A stretch of 64,000 nucleotides of DNA from contig UCEZ01000027.1 in the NCBI GenBank assembly GCA_900471525.1, positions 249,197 through 313,196 on the forward strand. The letters are read 5' to 3'. The notes beneath the pieces were generated by a model, which saw only the letters and a program-made list of their open reading frames with translations, was not told where the DNA came from and made no database searches. Shown one piece after another: positions 37,523 through 47,200 of this stretch. Source of the DNA: Hyphomicrobiales bacterium (GTDB lineage Bacteria; Pseudomonadota; Alphaproteobacteria; Rhizobiales; Rhizobiaceae). The first letter of the stretch is position 1, and each line of letters opens with the position of its first letter. A program made the position numbers and the translations under genes.

Positions 37523-38400
37523 GGTCGATTGTCCTTCCCAGCTCTCGCCGCCGCCTGTCTTTTTGCCGCCAGCATAGCATCCGCCACCAGAAGCGCATCC
37601 CTGTTGATTGCGACATCGTGTACCCGGAAAACCGCAGCGCCCGCCATTCTCAGCAGGCTTGTCGTGGCGGCCGTGGCTGCATCCCTCTCATGCGCTTCGC
37701 GGCCTGTGATGGCTCCGAGAAAGCGTTTCCGTGACGTGCCGGCCAAAAGCGGCAGTCCAAAACCGTACAACTCGTCAAAACGCGCCATTAGCGTGACGTT
37801 CTCGTCCGTGTCCTTGGCAAAACCGAAGCCCGGGTCAAGAACGATCCGGCTGCGCTCGACGCCGGCCGCCGTCGCAATCGCCAAAGACCGTTCGAGGAAA
37901 TGATATTGATCGCCCACGACATCGGCGAGTTTTTCGCGGTCGCGGCCCGTGTGCATGATGCAGAGACCTGCCCCGGTCGCCGCGGCGACATCCGCAAGAT
38001 CCGGGTCGCGCTGCAGCCCGTGCACATCGTTGATGATATGTGCGCCGGCGGCAACCGCAAGTCTTGCCGTCTCGGCCCGGTAGGTATCCACCGAGATGAT
38101 CGCGTCAGTGCGCTTGGCGAGCGCCGAGATGACCGGAAGCACGCGATCCTGCTCCTCTGCGGCCGTTACGGCAGCTGCACCCGGGCGTGTCGATTCCCCA
38201 CCGACATCGAGGATCGCCGCACCGTCATCGTGGCAACGCAGCGCCTGCATTACCGCAGCCTCGATTTCGTTGTAGATCCCGCCATCGGAAAACGAATCCG
38301 GAGTGACGTTGATGATCGCCATCAACAATCCCTTGGGGCCGAGCATCAGGGTCCGGCCATGCGCCAATGCCCATTCGAAAGGCTGGAAAGCATCGAACAT
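37519..38400 (-). CDS. folP: Dihydropteroate synthase
   Basis: A 293-residue DHPS, joining pterin pyrophosphate to p-aminobenzoate. The IINVTPDSFSDGG motif, DVGGESTRPGA, the INDVHGLQRDP segment and the C-terminal DPGFGFAK and LAGTSRKRFLG blocks are all present. Two adjacent ATGs exist (38403 and 38400); GAGG spacing favours 38400. It is the first gene of folP-folB-folK, so the three are a single translationally coupled operon for early folate synthesis. Confidence 0.95.
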   Translation of the reverse strand: MFDAFQPFEWALAHGRTLMLGPKGLLMAIINVTPDSFSDGGIYNEIEAAVMQALRCHDDGAAILDVGGESTRPGAAAVTAAEEQDRVLPVISALAKRTDAIISVDTYRAETARLAVAAGAHIINDVHGLQRDPDLADVAAATGAGLCIMHTGRDREKLADVVGDQYHFLERSLAIATAAGVERSRIVLDPGFGFAKDTDENVTLMARFDELYGFGLPLLAGTSRKRFLGAITGREAHERDAATAATTSLLRMAGAAVFRVHDVAINRDALLVADAMLAAKRQAAARAGKDNRP

Positions 38401-38606
38401 CATGGCCTCACTTCCCTCTGGCGCTTTGCCTGTCAACCGCAGCAAGCCTTGACTGCGCCCGATCGCAAACGCAAACCGCTTTGTCCCAAATGCCCGGAAT
38501 ACATTGCATTTTCCGGTTTGCTTGGGGCCATTGCCTATTTTCTGTTGCGCTCCGGCTGGCTATGCCCCAAGCTCTAGGGAAGTTCAACTGCCGAGACTGT
38601 AACATT

Positions 38607-39230
38607 ATGCCGACTGGCCGCATTTCATTCGCCGCGCTTCTGATAGCGAGCATCGTGGCGGGTCATTCTTCAATCGCTCATGCCGAAACGGTGATGAACA
38701 AGACAATCACCTATTTTTCCGTCGGCGGCCGAACGGCCGAAGAACTCGACAAGGCGTTGTCCGAGCACGGCCCTGCGATGAAAGGGACCGGCGCGCGCCA
38801 TCCCGGCGCAACCAAGATCAAGTTCGGCGGCACGGTGACCTATGTGAAACACGGTAACCGTTGCGCCGTCGGCAGCGCGAAAGTGACGCTCAGCACCCGG
38901 CTCATTCTGCCGCGCTGGAAGAACCGCAACAAGGCCAACCGTGATCTCGGGCTCGTCTGGGACACGCTGTCGAGCGACATCAAGCGCCACGAGGAGCGGC
39001 ACGCTGAAATCGCGCGCAATCACGCCCGCAAGCTGGAGAAGGATTTTCTCTTGCTGAAACCCGAACCTGACTGCGAACGCATGCAGGCGCGCGTGGCGCG
39101 ATTGAGCGAAAGCGCTATCGAAGATCATGATCGCGACCAGGCCCGTTTCGACAGGATGGAAGCGGCCAATTTCGACCGCCGCATGATCCGACTGCTGCAA
39201 TATCGGCTTGACGCGATAACGAAGCGTTGA
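38607..39230 (+). CDS. DUF922 family secreted Zn-dependent protease-like protein
   Basis: A 207-residue protein with a signal peptide (residues 1-28, ending HSSIAHA). The mature part matches DUF922: TYFSVGGRTAEELDKALSEHGP near residue 35, and an HExxH zinc motif in KRHEERHAEIARNHA near residue 130. This suggests a periplasmic metallopeptidase, though activity has rarely been tested in the family. The ATG at 38607 is chosen; the frame is open upstream into the folP region without homology. Divergent from folP. Confidence 0.82.
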   Translation: MPTGRISFAALLIASIVAGHSSIAHAETVMNKTITYFSVGGRTAEELDKALSEHGPAMKGTGARHPGATKIKFGGTVTYVKHGNRCAVGSAKVTLSTRLILPRWKNRNKANRDLGLVWDTLSSDIKRHEERHAEIARNHARKLEKDFLLLKPEPDCERMQARVARLSESAIEDHDRDQARFDRMEAANFDRRMIRLLQYRLDAITKR

Positions 39231-39559
39231 AGGCTCGCCATCACTTTTCCAACCGAATCGCCGCTGCAAAAACGCAGAAGAGATGGATTACCGGACTAGC
39301 GCGAAGCGCGCGCGTCAACAGCATCTCATTGGTGATTTCTAGCGATACAACAACGCTGACAGATGAGGTATAGTGCAAACATCGAGTGAGACAGAGGAAG
39401 ATAAACCCTATTCACTCTCACCCGGGTTTGACAACCATGCGTTCACGACGGACGCGTCGAACCGGAAGTATTGTTTCGTGCTTGACTGTCTCGTAACGGA
39501 TTGATGTTCGACCGGCAAGACTGTCGCGCGTTGTTGCGTTCTCCTGGCGTATACTTTTG
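39231..39559. other. Intergenic region upstream of the sRNA candidate
   Basis: About 330 bases without a supported gene after the DUF922 gene. It is AT-richer than average. A TTGACA-like element is at 39428 but lacks a matching -10; a good -10 (TATACT) lies at 39550-39555 just before the hairpin of the sRNA candidate. Overlapping short ORFs on both strands show no family resemblance. Confidence 0.5.
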
Positions 39560-39640
39560 CGGCAGATGTTCCCTCCCTCATCTGCATGCGATGCGCCCTC
39601 CTGGCCCCGCTCGTCAATCACGGCAAGCGGGGCTTTTTTT
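39560..39640 (+). ncRNA. Candidate small RNA with anti-Shine-Dalgarno loop
   Basis: An approximately 80-nt RNA is predicted from a TATACT -10 at 39550 to a terminator at 39604-39640. Its first hairpin pairs GCAGATG (39562-39568) with CATCTGC (39579-39585) and exposes the loop TTCCCTCCCT; a second unpaired CCCTCCTGG follows. Loops rich in CCUCCC are typical of rhizobial trans-acting sRNAs that block ribosome-binding sites (for example the alpha-r8 and alpha-r14 families). The exact family and 5' end are not determined. Confidence 0.6.
39604..39640 (+). terminator. Terminator of the sRNA candidate
   Basis: GCCCCGC (39604-39610) pairs with GCGGGGC (39627-39633), followed by seven T. It lies 374 bases after the DUF922 stop and has T only on the plus strand, so it does not serve the minus-strand ferredoxin gene. 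Confidence 0.8.
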
Positions 39641-39684
39641 GCAGGTTTTCTTTTTGGCAGGTTTTCGAGGAAGCCGCCTGGCAA

Positions 39685-40005
39685 TCAGGCCTGGCGCTCG
39701 GGAACATAAACGATAAGTCCGTCCAGGCCGTCGCTCATCTTGATCTGACAGGACAGACGTGACGTCGGCTTCACCTCATAGGCGAAATCGAGCATATCCT
39801 CTTCCATTGCCTCTGGTGCGCCTACCGTTGCCGACCATTCTTCGTCCACATAGACATGACAGGTTGCGCAGGCGCAGGCACCACCGCATTCGGCCTCGAT
39901 GCCCGGAACCGAGTTGCGCACGGCATTTTCCATGACGGTCGAACCGTTCTGAACGTCGAAGTCATATTTTGTGCCGTCAAAGGCAATGATGGTCAGTTTT
40001 GGCAT
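39685..40005 (-). CDS. 2Fe-2S ferredoxin (adrenodoxin type)
   Basis: A 106-residue ferredoxin. Cluster cysteines are in [15 protein letters not shown] (spacing C-x5-C-x2-C) and in RLSCQIKM near residue 86. It is of the adrenodoxin/ISC type rather than plant type, and probably donates electrons to a cytochrome P450, Fe-S assembly or hydroxylase partner; no partner gene is adjacent. The ATG at 40005 gives [11 protein letters not shown]; the frame is open 17 codons upstream without family support. Confidence 0.92.
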   Translation of the reverse strand: MPKLTIIAFDGTKYDFDVQNGSTVMENAVRNSVPGIEAECGGACACATCHVYVDEEWSATVGAPEAMEEDMLDFAYEVKPTSRLSCQIKMSDGLDGLIVYVPERQA

Positions 40006-40216
40006 TATGTTTTCCGGATGCTTGGCGTTTTTTCGGCGTGCCGCAGGAACAATCACGCCGCCCCGAAACAGAGGCGGCGTCGGAACGCGGCAAATTCATC
40101 CGATTTCTTCCAACAATTCGCATCGCCAGTCAACACGAGGGTCTGCCGACGACTGCCAACCTGCGCCGCGCGCCCTCGTCGCCAAGGGTTTTTCCGACGC
40201 AAGATGCCTATGGAGA

Positions 40217-40585
40217 CTACCGGCAGAGCTTCAGGATGAACAGTTCAGCCTCGAGCACAGCAGCACTGAGGGCGGCAAGATTGCCGGCGTCCAGCGGCGC
40301 GGCCTCGACCGCGCCGGCCGCCTCGGCGACGCCAAAAGCGCCAACAGCAAGAGCTGCGCCCTTCAGACGATGCGCAGTCGCCAGCTGGATGTCGGCGCTG
40401 TCGGTTGACAGCTCCTTCATCAGCTGCCTGGTCTGGCGCGCAAACATCTGCAGCACCTCGAGTTCGAGAAGCTTGTCACCCATCGTCTGTGTTGCGAGGT
40501 GAACGAGATCGATAGGCCTCGACTTCGAAGGACAAGCGCCCCCGAAATTGTCCGGTGCTTCGAACGCGATCTTGAGAGCCGCCAT
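40217..40585 (-). CDS. Orphan Hpt (histidine phosphotransfer) domain protein
   Basis: A 122-residue stand-alone Hpt protein. The phosphorylatable histidine is His72 in LATAHRLKGAALAVGA, the Hpt signature, within a helical bundle. It should relay phosphate between a hybrid kinase and a response regulator; its partner is not known. It is not ChpT, which is longer and dimeric. It lies upstream of and divergent from gpr, and within the same window as CckA and SixA, but no shared operon exists. The ATG at 40585 is chosen; the frame is open upstream to 40798. Confidence 0.85.
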   Translation of the reverse strand: MAALKIAFEAPDNFGGACPSKSRPIDLVHLATQTMGDKLLELEVLQMFARQTRQLMKELSTDSADIQLATAHRLKGAALAVGAFGVAEAAGAVEAAPLDAGNLAALSAAVLEAELFILKLCR

Positions 40586-41249
40586 GTGCCAATGTCCTTG
40601 TTGTGTTTTTTTCTGACGCACCGGCTCGCAACCGGTCGTCTCGGTTTTTTTTAAAATCCGCTCGTCCAGGACTCTCCGGTTGCCGGGAATTGTCTGGAAG
40701 TGCTTGACCCGTCTGCTTATTATATGGCTCGAAGATGGCGCGGGCATTGTTGTCCCACGCCTTGTCCGGCCGTCATTTCGCTTGTCTCTACCGCCCATTA
40801 GGCCGGAGCGGCGCTGCTATCTGATTAAAACGCGGCACAATGAGGGCAGCTTTCGCTTGGCATGGTTAACGGCCGTTAAACCGCCTGATTCCAAGGGTTT
40901 CTGGGGAAAATACCTCTACTTTTCATTAAGAACTTGTTAGGATTTTAACGAATGCCGGAGGCCCTTAATTGTAAGAAACCGGTGAATGTGTCACTACGGT
41001 ACGTTGAGGGATAAGTTTATGCCTGAGGGCGCAGACGGTCCTGGCGGAAAACTGTATCGAATGAAGTACCTACGGGTCTCAATGCGTTGTCCGTCGGTGC
41101 GTGGTTGAAATGGGTGCATATCGGGGTTTTGCGTAGATGTGATACGCATATCCTGCTGTCACCGTCCGAGTATCGGAGGTGCTCCCCAATGCAGGCGGTG
41201 TTGCGGAGGGTCCTTTCGAAAGGACAGTTTGGTAACGAGGCGTATCCGC
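40586..41249. promoter_or_regulatory. gpr: Long intergenic region between hpt and gpr with CtrA-like sites
   Basis: 664 bases between divergent genes without a supported ORF. It contains TTAA-N7-TTAG at 40926-40940 (one mismatch to the CtrA site TTAA-N7-TTAA), a perfect palindrome TTAACGGCCGTTAA at 40866-40879 (TTAA halves 6 bases apart), further TTAAC words, and a 16-bp palindrome GTCCTTTCGAAAGGAC at 41210-41225 in the gpr leader. Cell-cycle control of gpr and hpt by CtrA is a plausible inference. Confidence 0.4.
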
Positions 41250-44200
41250 ATGGCGACAAATAAGAGCAACGAGTCGATCGACGACAAGGCATTTCAGGCG
41301 TTGGAAGACGCTCTGAAAATTGACTTTGACGAGCTTAAGTCTGCCCTCAACGACAAGACGTCCTTGCCGGAGGAAAAAGTGTCTGAACCCATCACGCAGG
41401 CACCGTCGTCCAGCCAGGCGAGGACCACCAAGCCCCAGCAGGAACCGGCCGCCAAAGCAGGCCGCGCCGCTGAAACACAGAGAAGCCTTTCTCCGGAACC
41501 CGCACCCAAAGCCCCCTCCTTCGCTCCCGCCAATGATGACGGACGCAGGACGCCGGCCGCCATTCTGCGATCGCTCGACGTTCGCTCCAGCCGCTCGGCG
41601 ATGCGGATCGCCGCCGCCGGATCTGCGTTGTGGGTTATAGGCGGCCTCGGCGTCGCCAATCTGCTCTACGGCCCGGAAATCTGGCAGATCCGCTCTCTCG
41701 CCGATCTGTCGGCCATGCCCGGAGCCATTGGCGTCGCGATCTTCATCATCCTGCCGGTGATGCTGTTCTTCTCCTTCGCCATCATGATTTCGCGTGCGCA
41801 GGAACTGCGCAGCGCTGCTCGCTCCATGGCTGAGGTCGCATTGCGCCTTGCCGAGCCCGAAACCGCAGCTTCTGAACGCATCATGACTGTCGGCCAGGCC
41901 GTTCGTCGCGAAGTATCGGCCATGAATGAAGGCATCGAGCGCACCATCGCCCGTGCGACCGAGCTCGAAACGCTGGTTCATTCCGAAGTCAACGCGCTTG
42001 AGCGCAGCTACAGCGACAATGAACTGCGCGTCCGCACGCTCGTTCAGGAACTCGGCCTCGAGCGTGAATCCATCGTCGGCCATGCCGAGCGGATCCGCTC
42101 GTCGATTTCCGGCGCCCACACACAGCTCAAGGACGAGTTGGCGCTTGCCGGCGACGATATTTCGAACCGCATCGCCACATCCGGCGAGGCGTTCGCCTCG
42201 ATGATCGAAACCCGTGCCGCCGCCCTGATGGAGCGCTCCAACAGCGCCACGCAGACCATCGGCGCCATGCTGTCGACGCGCACCGACGCCCTTCTTTCCG
42301 GCCTCACCACCGCCGGCGTCTCGCTCAGCAATGAATTCGATACCCGCCTGGAAAACCTCAGCCAGACGCTGGCAAAGCGTGGCCAGCAGTTGCTTGGCCA
42401 GTTCGAGACCCGCGCTTCCTCGCTCGATTCCAATACGGAAAAGTTGAACGCTGCGCTCAACGAACGCGCTCGCCAGCTCAACGAGACGCTGATTGCCCGC
42501 ACACGCGATCTCAACGAGAGCCTGAATGTCGGCCAGCAGGCGATCACCGGCGGCCTCGACGACATTCTGAACACGCTCAACGCCACGCTTGACGAAAAGG
42601 GCGCGAGCTTCCGCCAGAGCCTGAAGACCAGTTCCGACGACATGATCATGGATCTCGACCTGCGTTCAGGCTTCTTTGAGGAGAAGCTGCAGACGACAGT
42701 CGGCCATCTCGCAACGGCCTTCGATTCCCGCTTCCATGACTTTGCCACCGCTTTCGACAAGCGCGCCGGCATGCTCGATTCCAAGTTGATGGAAAGCCTC
42801 GCCCGCATCAACCAGTCGGTGACCGGTGGTGCCGACTCCATCGGCGGCATCCTCGACGGCGGTATCGAACGTTTCGAATCCGCCCTTTCCGATCAGTCTC
42901 TGACCCTGGCCACCGCGCTCGGCACTACCCAGGACTTCATCGAACATACGATCAGCGGCAAGACCGCCGAACTCAGCGAAGCGATCGGCAATGCGCATAC
43001 CCGTATCGACGGTGTACTCTCGGAACGTTCCGGCACGCTGATGAGCGCGCTGACGGCGGCACAAGACCGGATCGAAACCGGCTTTGCTTCGCGCGCCGGT
43101 TCGCTTGAGACGGCGCTGAGCGAAAGCCAGCAGCGACTCGCAGAAACTCTCGACGCCCGGACCACTGCGATCACCACGAGCAACCAAAGGCTCGCGGAGA
43201 ACCTGGATACCCGCACGAACGGCTTCATCGACGGCCTGCAGGCAATCCACGGCCGTATCGAGGAGACCCTGATCAATCGCGCCGACGAAATTACCACGTC
43301 GATCGCCGCCAGCCAGTTGCGCCTCGACAATACGCTGTCGGAGCGAACGGTCGAACTCTCCAGCCTGCTGGCAGCAAGCTCCGATTCCATCGATAGCGTC
43401 TTCGAAGGCACGGCGGAGCGCCTGGACACGATTCTTTCGCAACGCACCGGCGCCCTGACAAACGTGCTGACATCATCGACGGCTGCGATCGACAGCGCCT
43501 TCGATGGCACCGCGGAGCGTCTGGATACGATCCTTTCGCAACGCACTGGCGCCCTGACAAACGTACTTACCTCGTCCACAGCCGCGATCGACAGCGCCTT
43601 CGATGGCACTGCGGAGCGCTTGGATACGATCCTTTCGCAACGCACTGGCGCCCTCGCAAACGTACTGACCTCGTCCACAACTGCAATCGACAGCGCCTTC
43701 GATGGGACAGCGGAACGGATCGATACGATCATATCGCAGCGCACCGGCACTCTCGCCAATGTTCTGACTTCCACCGCCGGTGCGATCGAGCATGTTATCG
43801 GAGGCACCACCGAGCGCCTCGATGCGCTGCTTTCCGAACGCAGCCGCACGCTTGGCGACACGCTTGCCAGCCAGACAGCGACGCTCGATACGCTTCTGTC
43901 CGAGCGGTCGGCAGAGATTTCCGGAACGATGTCTGCCCGCGCGGCTGAAATGGCCGATACGCTGAGCAGCCGTACGGAGGACGTTGCCGACAGCCTCTCC
44001 TATCGTGCAACTGCAATCGCCGAGGCCATGGCCGACCGGGTTGGCGATATCGAACAGCAGCTTTCGGGCCGTGTCGCGCAGATCGCCGACAACCTCAGCA
44101 TCCGCGTCAGCGACATTGCCGGCGCGATGACCAGCACATCGGCGGAGATCGCCAGTGCCCTCTCCGGTCACGCCTCGGAACTGGCCACATCGATGGCAGG

Positions 44201-47200
44201 TAGGGCCTCCGATATCGAGCAGACCCTTTCCGGCCGCGCCGACCAGTTGGCAACGTCGCTCGCCTCGACCCATGACCAGATCCGGGCAACGCTCGACAAT
44301 CGGATCAACGCGATCAATGTCGCCGTCAACCATGGAACCGAACAGCTCTCCGACGTGCTGGCCGAACAGGCGACCTCCATCGCCACGACGATCGCCACCA
44401 GCGCCAGCATGCTGGAAATGACACTCGAGGAACGGCAGACAGCGCTCGGCAGCACCATCGACAACAGTGCCAGCGCACTCGAGCAACGCATGCTCGCCAG
44501 CACCAGCCACGTCGCCACCCAGCTCGGTGAAACCGCCGACCAGATCAGCCGCGCCGCCGATACGCTGACGCACCGGATGGACACGTCGCTTTCCAACATC
44601 AACAGCAGCGTTGACCAAACTGGAGCCCGCATCGAAAGCAGCCTCGGTGTTCTGGAAGGCCGCATCCGCGATAGCGTCGGCGGCGTCAGCGACTTCGTCG
44701 ATGATGCCGGCCAGAAGATCGCCGACACCCTGTCCGCCAGAGTATCCGAACTGGATCGGGTCAGCGACCGTGCGGCTGCGCGCATCGCCGAGAGCCTTGC
44801 CGGCCGCACCGAAGAAATCGACCGCGTCGGCAGCATGGCAGCAGCCCGGATCGCCGAAACGCTGTCTGGCCATACGGCCGAATTCGACCAGGTCAGCACA
44901 GCCGCCGCCGCGATGATCGCCGATAGCCTTGCTGGTCGTACCGAAGAAATCGACCGTGTCGGCAACGCCGCTGCGGCGCGGATTGCAGAGACGCTGTCTG
45001 ACCACACAACGGAACTGGATCGGGTCAGCACCGCAGCGGCCGACCGGATCGCCGTGAGCCTGGCAGGCCGGACGGACGAGATCGACCGGATCACCGGTGC
45101 GGCTGCAAGCCGCATCGCCGAGACACTCAGCAGCCACACGGCCGAACTCGACCGCGTCACCGCGACTGCGGCAACACGCATCGAAACGAGCATCGAAGGC
45201 GGCACTGGCCGCATCGAAGAACGCCTTGGTACGATGGACCGGGCTCTTTCGATCGGTCTCGACAATGTCAGCCGGACGATCGAGGGCAAGGCCGCAGGTC
45301 TGGTCACCAACCTGCGCGGCGCTGTCGGCGAGGCAGCCCAGGGCATCGACGCCGAAGCGCTGCGCTCGGCGGAGCTTCTGGCCAAGGCAGGCGAAGACTT
45401 CGCCCAGGCAATGGCTGCCCGCCAGGCCGACTTCCAGACCGCCGTGGAAAAGACCGCGGCAACCGCCGCGATGCGCAGCGCCGAACTGGCACGTTCAGTC
45501 GGTGAAGCAACCGATGGCGCGGCAGCCAGGATCGCCCAGACGCAGTCGCGTGTGGCTGAGCAGGCATCGTCGCTTCACCAGAACCTCTCCGACGTGGAGA
45601 AGGCCCTGGAGGCTCGCGGCAACACGATCCGCACCACTCTCGATGACAGCACTCGCGAGCTTAATTCGATGCTCGCCGGCCGCTCTGCCGAACTGTCTCG
45701 TCTCCTTGACGAGCAGGCACGTCCGATCATCGATCAATATGCCGCTACCGGCAAGGAAGCTGCCGACCGCATCAGCGAGGTCGCCCGCGAGAGCGCGGAA
45801 CGCCTGCGTGCCGAAAACGCCACCTTGCTCGACAGCCTCACGGCCCGCACCGGCGAAACGCTGAACGCAATCTCGATCCGCGCCGAAGAAACCGCCAAGG
45901 CGATGAAGATGGTCGAAAACCGTCTGCAATCGACCGCCACCGGTCTGATCGACCAACTGGCGGCAAGCAACAGCTCGATTGCCGGTGTCATCGAACAGGC
46001 CAGCGCCAATCTTGGCGCCATGGATCAGCAGCTTGAATCGACGACGGCGCGGTTCTCCGATTCCGCATCGCGTGCATCCGACATGCTCTCCACTTCGACC
46101 CGCCTTCTCGAAGGCAAGGTGGACAAGCTGGCAGATATTTCCGGCACGACATTGTCGCAGATCGGCGGCATCGTCGGCCGCTTCGAGGACCACTCGAAAG
46201 TCCTCGGCCAGGCATCCGATCTTCTCGCTGCCGCACAGTCCAATCTGGTCAGCACGCTGGAGGAACGCCAAGACGCCCTGCGAACCCTGTCCATCGGTCT
46301 CGTCAGCCGTTCCGAAGAGATCGAAAAGACCATGCACGCCCTCGAAGGCTTCGTTGATGGCGCCTTCCAGCGGGCGGAAGATCGCTCGGCGCAGGTCGCA
46401 GGCAATCTGCGCTCCGGCATCCAGTCGTCCTTCAGCGATGTCGGCCGTATCCTAAGCGACGCCGAACAGCGCGCCGCATCGGCCGCCGAAGCCATGCGCA
46501 ATGCCGTCGTCAAGGCCGGCGATGAAGCCAGCATGTCGGTTGAATCGGTTTTCGTACGGGCAGAGGAACGCTCCAACGAAATCGCCAGCAACCTGCGCGC
46601 CGGTGTCCAGTCGTCCTTCGCCAATGTCAGCAAGACCTTGTCGGAAGCCGAAGCCCGCGCGGCCTCGGCAAGCGAGGCCATGCGTGCCGCCGTCACCAAG
46701 GCCGGCGAAGACGCGGGCCTTTCCGTCGAGGGCGCCTTTGCCCGCGCCGAGGAACGCTCCAAGGAAGTTGCCTCCCGCCTGCGCGGCAGTGTCGGCGCGT
46801 CCCTGTCGGACATCGACCGTCTGATGACGGAGACCAGCAAGAAGTCGGATGGCGCCGCCGAGCACATGGGCGAAGCGATCCGCCAGGCTGTCGAAGAAGC
46901 GGTCAGCCGCTTCAGCGGCGCCACCGACGAAATCCGCCGCTCGGCCCACGAGATCCGCAAGGAGCTCGACATGACCCGCGAGGAACTGAAGAGAGGCGCT
47001 TTCGACCTGCCGGAGGAAGCCAAGGAAAACGCTTCGGTTATGCGCCGCGCGGTTGCCGAACAGATCAAGGCCCTCCAGGAACTCTCCGAAATCATCGGCA
47101 AGTCCTCCGGCCAGCTCGAGATCGCCCAACCGGCCCCGCGCCAGCAGGCAGTCGTCCAGCAGCCGGTGCCGCAGGCCGTCGCTTCCGCCCCGCTCCGCGC

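Noticed and set aside
43407-43901. Tandem repeats as a CRISPR array
   Set aside because: Units are contiguous, 99 bp, in frame and encode protein; there are no unique spacers.
43473-45137. 554-codon minus-strand ORF within gpr
   Set aside because: It is an antisense shadow generated by the repetitive, GC-biased gpr sequence; the translation is low-complexity and unlike a folded protein.
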